From Actinomycetota bacterium (GTDB taxonomy: Bacteria > Actinomycetota > Actinomycetes > Streptosporangiales > Streptosporangiaceae): DNA of 19,782 bases. The notes beneath the pieces were generated by a model. The model worked only from the letters and a program-made list of their open reading frames with translations, did not search any database and was not told where the DNA came from. Positions 15,280 through 19,782 of this stretch are shown here, one piece after another. The position numbers and the translations under genes are program-made. How positions within the stretch are numbered: position 1 is the stretch's first letter; every line of letters starts with the position of its first letter. Location: the NCBI GenBank assembly GCA_003140115.1, contig PLIQ01000106.1, positions 1 to 19,782 on the forward strand, in the 5' to 3' direction.

Positions 15280-16527
15280 TCAGGCGGCGGTGAACACGAG
15301 CGACACGTTGTGGCCGCCGAACCCGAACGCGTTGTTCAGCACGGCCATTGGCTCGGCGCCACGCTTGGTCAGCGGTCTCGGCTCGGTGGCGATGTCGAGG
15401 GGCACCTCGTCATCCAGGTCTTCGAGGTTGATCGTGGGGGGCGCCACCTGGTCGCGCAGCGCGAGGATGGCGGCCACGGACTCGATCGCGCCGGCGCCGC
15501 CGAGCAGGTGCCCGGTCATCGACTTGGTCGACGAGACGACCACGCCATCGGCCGCCGATCCCAGCGCCTTGACCAGGGCCTGCGCCTCGAGCGGGTCGCC
15601 CTCCGGGGTGGAGGTGGCGTGCGCGTTCACGTGCACCACCTGCTCCGGGTCAACCCGCGCGTCGGCCAGCGCCCGGCCGATCGCCGCGGTCACGCCGGCT
15701 CCGTCGGGCGCCGGGTGGGCGATGTGATAGGCGTCCGAGGAGTAACCGGCCCCCGCCAAGACGGCGTACACCCGCGCGCCGCGCCGCCGGGCGTTCGACA
15801 GCGACTCCAGCACCAGCATGCCCGCGCCCTCGCCGAGCACGAACCCGTCCCGGCCCTTGTCGAACGGGCGTGAGGCCCGCTCGGGGTCGTCGTTGCGGGT
15901 GGACATGGCCCGCATGACCGCGAACGAGCCGATGTTCAGCGGCATGATCGCCGCCTCGGTGCCACCGGCCATGACCACGTCGGCCCGCCCGGAACGGATC
16001 ATGTCGATGCCGTACCCGATCGCCTCCGCGCCGGACGCGCAGGCGCTGACCAGAGCGTGTGCGCCGGCGTGCGCCCCGAGCTCCATGCTGATCCAGCCGG
16101 CCGACCCGTTGGGCATGAGCATCGGCACCGTATACGGCGAGATGCGCTGCCAGCCCTTGGAGTTGAGGATGTCGTAGGCGGCCAGGGTCGATCCGATACC
16201 GCCGATCCCGCTGGTGACGCTGACCCCGAGCCGTTCGGGGTCCATCTCCGGGGCGCCCGCGTCGGCCCACGCCTCGCGTGAGGCGACGAGCGCGAGCTGC
16301 TCGCAGCGGTCCATCCGCCGGGCCTGCACGCGACCCACGATCTCCACCGGGTCGACGGCTGCCCAGGCGGCGATCCGCACCGGCAGCTGCTCGGCCCACG
16401 GTTCGGTCAGGCGTCGCACGCCGCTCCGCCCGGCCAGCATCGCCGACCAGGTCGACGCGACGTCCCCGCCGAGCGGGGTGGTCGCGCCGAGCCCGGTAAC
16501 GACGACAGTTTCACGCTCCACCGTCAC
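15280..16527 (-). CDS. fabF: 3-oxoacyl-[acyl-carrier-protein] synthase II
   Basis: A 415-residue condensing enzyme that elongates acyl-ACP with malonyl-ACP. The catalytic triad is complete: C163 in SACASG, H303 in VNAHATSTPEGD and H340 in KSMTGHLLGGAG, with K335 before it. The GEGAGMLVLE (232-241) and FGFGGHN (401-407) motifs are typical. The length matches the KAS II family. The GTG start at 16527-16525 overlaps the ACP stop as GTGA, so translation is probably coupled to acpP. The enzyme is cytoplasmic and is the main chain-elongating ketosynthase visible in this operon. Confidence 0.96.
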   Translation of the reverse strand: MTVERETVVVTGLGATTPLGGDVASTWSAMLAGRSGVRRLTEPWAEQLPVRIAAWAAVDPVEIVGRVQARRMDRCEQLALVASREAWADAGAPEMDPERLGVSVTSGIGGIGSTLAAYDILNSKGWQRISPYTVPMLMPNGSAGWISMELGAHAGAHALVSACASGAEAIGYGIDMIRSGRADVVMAGGTEAAIMPLNIGSFAVMRAMSTRNDDPERASRPFDKGRDGFVLGEGAGMLVLESLSNARRRGARVYAVLAGAGYSSDAYHIAHPAPDGAGVTAAIGRALADARVDPEQVVHVNAHATSTPEGDPLEAQALVKALGSAADGVVVSSTKSMTGHLLGGAGAIESVAAILALRDQVAPPTINLEDLDDEVPLDIATEPRPLTKRGAEPMAVLNNAFGFGGHNVSLVFTAA

Positions 16528-16775
16528 GCCGAGTCTCCGGCGTTCTTGGCCACGAAGTTCACGACGTCCTGGACGGTGGTGAGGTCCTTCAGCTGATTGT
16601 CCGGGATCTCGACGCCGAACTTGTCCTGGGCCGCGACCGCGATCTCGACCATGGACAGCGAGTCGATATCGAGGTCGTCGACAAAGCTCTTGTTCGGGGT
16701 CACCTCGTCCGCGGGCACGCCCGCGATCTCCTCGACGATTTCGCCCAGCCCTTCGAGGATCTCCAGATCTGTCAT
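16524..16775 (-). CDS. acpP: Acyl carrier protein
   Basis: An 83-residue acidic four-helix protein that carries growing acyl chains on phosphopantetheine. The attachment site is S39 in DIDSLSMVE, followed by the recognition helix. The family is usually 75-85 residues. AAGGAG lies 6 bases before ATG 16775. It sits between fabH and fabF, as in Streptomyces, and its stop overlaps the fabF GTG start. Confidence 0.97.
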   Translation of the reverse strand: MTDLEILEGLGEIVEEIAGVPADEVTPNKSFVDDLDIDSLSMVEIAVAAQDKFGVEIPDNQLKDLTTVQDVVNFVAKNAGDSA

Positions 16776-16821
16776 GCTCTGCTCCTTGTCGTTAACTGAT
16801 TGTGGTCTGGCTGCCCCGCAA

Positions 16822-16849
16822 CGGGCTGGCCGCCTCGCTCCAGGGCCCG
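16822..16849 (-). terminator. Hairpin between fabH and acpP, possible attenuator or mRNA processing element
   Basis: CGGGC (16822-16826) pairs with GCCCG (16845-16849) and TGG (16827-16829) with CCA (16840-16842), with a 2-base bulge. It begins right after the fabH stop. It may set different message levels for fabH and the abundant ACP; the stem is imperfect. Confidence 0.25.
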
Positions 16850-16850
16850 G

Positions 16851-17825
16851 CTAGGGTACCGTGATCACCTGCGCCGCGTAGCACATCCCGGCGCCGAAGC
16901 CGAGCAGCAGCACCGGGGAGCCGCTCTTGAGATCGCCGCGCTCGGCCATATGCGCCAGGGTCAGCGGGACCGACGCCGAGGACGTGTTGCCGGAGTGCAC
17001 GATGTCATCCGCCAGCAGCTCCCTGGGCACGCCCAGCCTGCGCGCGATCGCCTCGATGATGCGCAGGTTGGCCTGGTGCGGCACGAAGGCCGACAGGTCG
17101 CTCACCGCCACCCCGGCCCGCTCGCAGGCCTGCGCCGCGATCGGGTGCAGCGTGGTGGTGGCCCAGCGGAACACCGCCTGGCCCTGCTGGTACATGTAGG
17201 AGCGGCGGTTCGGGATCGCGATCTTGTCGGCCATGTCACCGGCGCTGCCCCACACCACCGGCCCGATACCCGGCGGCTCGCCGTCCGCGACCGGTCCGAC
17301 CACCGCGGCGCCCGCCCCGTCCGCGAAGATGATGCAGGTGGAGCGGTCGTCGGGGTCAATCCAGGCCGTCATCTTCTCCGCCCCGATGACCAGCACGTAC
17401 CGGGCCGTGCCGGCCCGTACCGAGTCCGACGCGCTGGCCAGCGCGTAACAGAAACCGGCGCACGCGGCGTTGAGGTCGTAGGCGGCGGGCGCCACGATGC
17501 CGAGGCGGGACGCGACCATCGCGGAGGTGTTCGGTATCGCGACCTCGGCACTGCAGGTGGCCACGATGACCAGATCGATGTCGGCCGGGGATAGGCCGCT
17601 GCTGGCCAGCGCCTTGCCGCCGGCTACGACCGCCATGTCGGCCACGGTCTCATCCGGCCCGGCGTACCGGCGGCTGACGATGCCGACCCGGCTGCGAATC
17701 CATTCGTCACTGGTGTCGACCCGGGCCGCCAGGTCGTCGTTGGTCACCACATTGGCGGGCTGATAGCCGCCGAACGAGATGATCCGCGCTCCCGCGGCGG
17801 GCGGGAACGTCGTGAAAGATGTCAT
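16851..17825 (-). CDS. fabH: 3-oxoacyl-[acyl-carrier-protein] synthase III
   Basis: A 324-residue initiating condensing enzyme that joins an acyl-CoA starter to malonyl-ACP. The catalytic residues are present: C122 in NAACAGFCYAL, H250 in VPHQANLRI and N280 in HSGNTSSASVPL. DEWIRSRVGI (40-49) is the conserved N-terminal CoA-site segment and GFGAGMCYA (309-317) the C-terminal glycine motif. Starter preference (straight or branched) cannot be read reliably. ATG 17825-17823 overlaps the fabD stop as ATGA. An upstream extension of the frame to 17903 lies inside fabD and is rejected. Confidence 0.96.
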   Translation of the reverse strand: MTSFTTFPPAAGARIISFGGYQPANVVTNDDLAARVDTSDEWIRSRVGIVSRRYAGPDETVADMAVVAGGKALASSGLSPADIDLVIVATCSAEVAIPNTSAMVASRLGIVAPAAYDLNAACAGFCYALASASDSVRAGTARYVLVIGAEKMTAWIDPDDRSTCIIFADGAGAAVVGPVADGEPPGIGPVVWGSAGDMADKIAIPNRRSYMYQQGQAVFRWATTTLHPIAAQACERAGVAVSDLSAFVPHQANLRIIEAIARRLGVPRELLADDIVHSGNTSSASVPLTLAHMAERGDLKSGSPVLLLGFGAGMCYAAQVITVP

Positions 17826-19021
17826 GCGCTGCGACCATCCTGGGGTTGAACACGGACCAGCGGCTGACCCTGGCTGACCGGGTCGCCGTCTTCCACGAGC
17901 CATTCGATGATCTCAGCTGGCCAGGGCACGGCGAGCGAACGCTCCCCGTCGCGCGCGGCGACGGTGCCGAACAGCGCTAGCCCGGTCGGCGACCGGAACG
18001 TACCCGAGGTCGGCGCCACGATCAGCCGCCATTCCGGTAGGTGGCCGTGCCCGCGCCCGTCGTGCTCGGACAGGTGCTCCTCGATCAGGTCACGCGCGGC
18101 CTCGAGCTGATCCGGGGTCTTGATGGCCAGCTGGGCGACCCCGGGCAGCGCCCGCCGGGCCAGGCCGGTCAGCGTGCCCGCCGGCGGCAGCTCGATGATC
18201 GCGGTCACGCCCAGGTCCGCCATCGTCCGCAGGCACAGGTCCCAGCGCACCGGCGCGGCGACCTGGGTCACGATGCGCTCCAGCCACTCCTTGCCGGTCG
18301 TGACCGCGGCGCCGTCGGCGTTGCACAGCAGCGTGAGGTGCGGATCGGTGACCGCGACCTCGGCCGCCGCGTCGCGCAGCGCCGCGCTGGCGGGCGCCAT
18401 GTACCGGGTATGGAACGCCCCGGCCACCTGCAGCGGGCGCAGCCGCGCGCCGGCCGGCGGATCGGCCGCGAACGCCTGCAGGTCCGCGATCGACCCGGCG
18501 GCCACGATCTGCCCGGCCGCGTTGATGTTCGCCGGGGTCAGGCCGCGGCGGGCGATGGCCGCCAGCACCGCCTCCTCGTCACCGCCCAGGACGGCCGTCA
18601 TCCCGGTCGGCTCCGCCGCCGAGGCCGCCGCCATGGCCGCGCCGCGCACCCTGACCAGTCGCATCGCATCGTCCGCGCTCAGCACTCCGGCCAGCACCCC
18701 GGCGGCCAGTTCCCCGACGCTGTGCCCGGCGGCCGCGTCGGCGGGCACGTCGCCCGGGAACCCCATAGCCCCGTCCACCGCCCCGGCCCACTTCTCGGCC
18801 AGCGCGCCCGCCGCCGCCAGCGCGGCCGCCACCAGCAGGGGCTGCGCGATAGCCGTGTCCCTGATCTCGTCGGCGCCGGCCGTGGTGCCATACCTGATCA
18901 GGTCGCAGCCCGCCAGCTCGGAGGCGGCGCCGAGACGCTCGGCTACTCCGGGTACCTCGAGCCAGGGCGCGAGGAAGCCTGGCGTCTGCGCGCCCTGCCC
19001 AGGTGCGGTGATGATAAGCAT
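17822..19021 (-). CDS. fabD: Malonyl-CoA:ACP transacylase with C-terminal biotinyl/lipoyl-like extension
   Basis: A 399-residue protein. Residues 1 to about 310 are a standard malonyl transferase: APGQGAQ (6-12), catalytic serine S101 in GHSVGE (99-104), substrate arginine R126, and catalytic histidine H204 in GAFHTRYM. FabD usually ends near 310 residues. Here about 90 more follow: an acidic/His-rich linker (about 311-330), then a short beta-rich region with VAPTSGTFRSP (335-345) and IIEWLVEDGDPVSQGQPLVRV (371-391). These look like the two ends of a biotin carboxyl carrier (BCCP) domain, but the central EAMKM-type biotinylation motif is missing and the domain is shortened. The fusion is in one frame and overlaps fabH as ATGA. 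The start is ATG 19021, as in Streptomyces FabD; the frame extension to 19117 crosses the promoter. The first part is certain; the extension's function is unknown. Confidence 0.93.
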   Translation of the reverse strand: MLIITAPGQGAQTPGFLAPWLEVPGVAERLGAASELAGCDLIRYGTTAGADEIRDTAIAQPLLVAAALAAAGALAEKWAGAVDGAMGFPGDVPADAAAGHSVGELAAGVLAGVLSADDAMRLVRVRGAAMAAASAAEPTGMTAVLGGDEEAVLAAIARRGLTPANINAAGQIVAAGSIADLQAFAADPPAGARLRPLQVAGAFHTRYMAPASAALRDAAAEVAVTDPHLTLLCNADGAAVTTGKEWLERIVTQVAAPVRWDLCLRTMADLGVTAIIELPPAGTLTGLARRALPGVAQLAIKTPDQLEAARDLIEEHLSEHDGRGHGHLPEWRLIVAPTSGTFRSPTGLALFGTVAARDGERSLAVPWPAEIIEWLVEDGDPVSQGQPLVRVQPQDGRSA

Positions 19022-19155
19022 CCCTTTAGCGTGCCCTGTAGAACTCCGCCACATGAATGTCGAACAGCACGAAGTTAACCGCTGTCCTGTTGGCGCATTC
19101 CTACAAAAGATGTTCACCTAAACGTCACCGCGGCGTCACCAACGCGTGACTGCGG
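19022..19155 (-). promoter_or_regulatory. Intergenic promoter/operator region between fasR and fabD
   Basis: This is 134 bases, unusually AT-rich for the window in its central part. On the minus strand three GGTGA repeats come first, then a run containing TTTTGTAGGAAT (possible -10), then a TTCGAC box with TACAGG 18 bases later (weaker promoter), then AAAGGG directly before ATG. In Streptomyces, FasR binds the fabD promoter and activates the operon, so this is the likely FasR target. The precise promoter cannot be fixed by eye. Confidence 0.45.
19113..19140 (-). repeat. Three GGTGA repeats phased at 11 bp, candidate operator
   Basis: On the plus strand TCACC starts at 19114, 19125 and 19136, exactly 11 bases apart; on the minus strand these are GGTGA, GGTGACG and GGTGACG. 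One repeat per helical turn places them on one DNA face. An inverted GTGAC at 19146-19150 faces the last copy. They lie about 90-120 bases upstream of the fabD ATG, where an activator would be expected to bind. Confidence 0.45.
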
Positions 19156-19782
19156 TCAGCTGCGCTTAGCCGCCAGGCGCCCCAGGGCGAGCGCGACCCA
19201 CAAGGTGAAGCCGTCCCGCCCGGCCGAGGGCGTGTAGTCGGTGAGTTCGGCGACCCGCCGCAGCCGGTAGCGCACGGTGTTCGGGTGCACGAACAGCAGC
19301 CGCGCGGTGGCCTCCAGTGAGGAGCCTTGTTCCAGGTAGGTCGTGAGCGTGTCGAGCAGGGCGTGGCCGCCGCCCAGCAGCGGCTCGTAGACGTCGCTGA
19401 TCAGGGCGGCCCGGGCGTCGGGATCGCCGTCTAGCGCCCGCTCGGGCAGCAGGTCGTCCGCGCCCGCCGGCCGGGGCGCGTCCGGCCAGGCGGAGGCGGC
19501 GCGCAGCCCGGCCAGCGCCGCGCGCGCCGACACCGACGCGGTCCCCAGGTCACGGACCAGCGGACCGGCGATCACCGGCCCGGGCCCGAACCGCCCGGCG
19601 AACCGCTCGGCGGCCGCGATGGGGTCATCGCTCCCCCCGACGACCAGGATGAGCCGGTTGCCGTGCAAGCCGGCCAGCAGGTCCAGCCGGGCCCGCCGGG
19701 CCTGGCTTCGCAGGTCCTCGATCATTGGTTCCACCCCGGCCGGGGCGTGAGCCTTGAGCTCCTCGTCGCCGTCCTCGTCGCC
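19156..19782 (-). CDS. fasR: PucR-type transcriptional regulator FasR, N-terminus beyond the window
   Basis: The frame is open from the window edge (19782) to TGA 19158-19156, so about 208 C-terminal residues are seen and the N-terminal part is missing. The last 60 or so residues form the PucR C-terminal helix-turn-helix: TYLEQGSSLEATARLLFVHP followed by NTVRYRLRRVAELTDY, then GFTLWVALALGRL. The preceding part, with LILVVGGSDD and a GPGPVIAGPLV segment, fits the GGDEF-like middle domain of this family. In Streptomyces coelicolor the regulator of this type next to fabD (FasR) activates fabD-fabH-acpP-fabF. Position and domain match here. The internal GTG at 19734 and ATG at 19725 are unlikely starts because the frame continues upstream. 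Confidence 0.85.
   Translation of the reverse strand, partial: GDEDGDEELKAHAPAGVEPMIEDLRSQARRARLDLLAGLHGNRLILVVGGSDDPIAAAERFAGRFGPGPVIAGPLVRDLGTASVSARAALAGLRAASAWPDAPRPAGADDLLPERALDGDPDARAALISDVYEPLLGGGHALLDTLTTYLEQGSSLEATARLLFVHPNTVRYRLRRVAELTDYTPSAGRDGFTLWVALALGRLAAKRS

Overview
The window is high-GC DNA with strong G/C third-position bias, TTG and GTG starts, AGGAGG-type ribosome binding sites, leaderless-type promoters and a complete Pup-proteasome system. It is therefore from an actinomycete. A PucR-type FasR next to fabD-fabH-acpP-fabF is a Streptomyces/Streptosporangiales-like arrangement, but I cannot name the genus from this sequence.

Left part (1-4947): the 3' part of a family 5 (oligopeptide/nickel type) solute-binding protein gene, tandem hairpins, a small two-helix membrane protein on the minus strand, and a 941-residue protein. 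That protein joins a cytoplasmic Ser/Thr kinase, one membrane helix and an extracytoplasmic family 5 solute-binding domain. No permease or ATPase gene accompanies either binding protein.

Middle part (4920-13826): the proteasome neighbourhood. On the minus strand is a Cas4/AddB-like RecB-family nuclease. On the plus strand follow a site-2 protease with CBS domains, the tRNA m1A58 methyltransferase TrmI, the proteasomal ATPase Arc/Mpa, the depupylase/deamidase Dop, Pup (ending GGQ), and the 20S subunits PrcB and PrcA. Dop converts Pup-GGQ to Pup-GGE, a ligase (PafA) attaches it to target lysines, Arc recognises the tag and unfolds the target, and PrcBA degrades it. PafA is not in the window, although it commonly lies near prcA.

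Right part (13838-19782): a type II fatty-acid synthesis operon on the minus strand, convergent with the proteasome genes. It is transcribed fasR (partial), fabD, fabH, acpP, fabF, accD. FabD/FabH overlap by ATGA and ACP/FabF by GTGA. AccD makes the malonyl-CoA precursor, FabD loads it on ACP, FabH starts chains and FabF extends them. FabD carries a C-terminal extension that resembles a biotinyl/lipoyl carrier domain whose biotin-lysine hairpin is missing.

Most notable points: the FabD fusion; the kinase-binding protein receptor; a 19-codon leaderless reading frame that overlaps the dop start; repeated leaderless promoters with identical spacing; three helically phased GGTGA repeats upstream of fabD; and an Ala instead of Gly before the catalytic Thr of PrcB. 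No intergenic stretch exceeds 300 bases. I saw no tRNA, rRNA, CRISPR array, insertion sequence or prophage gene.
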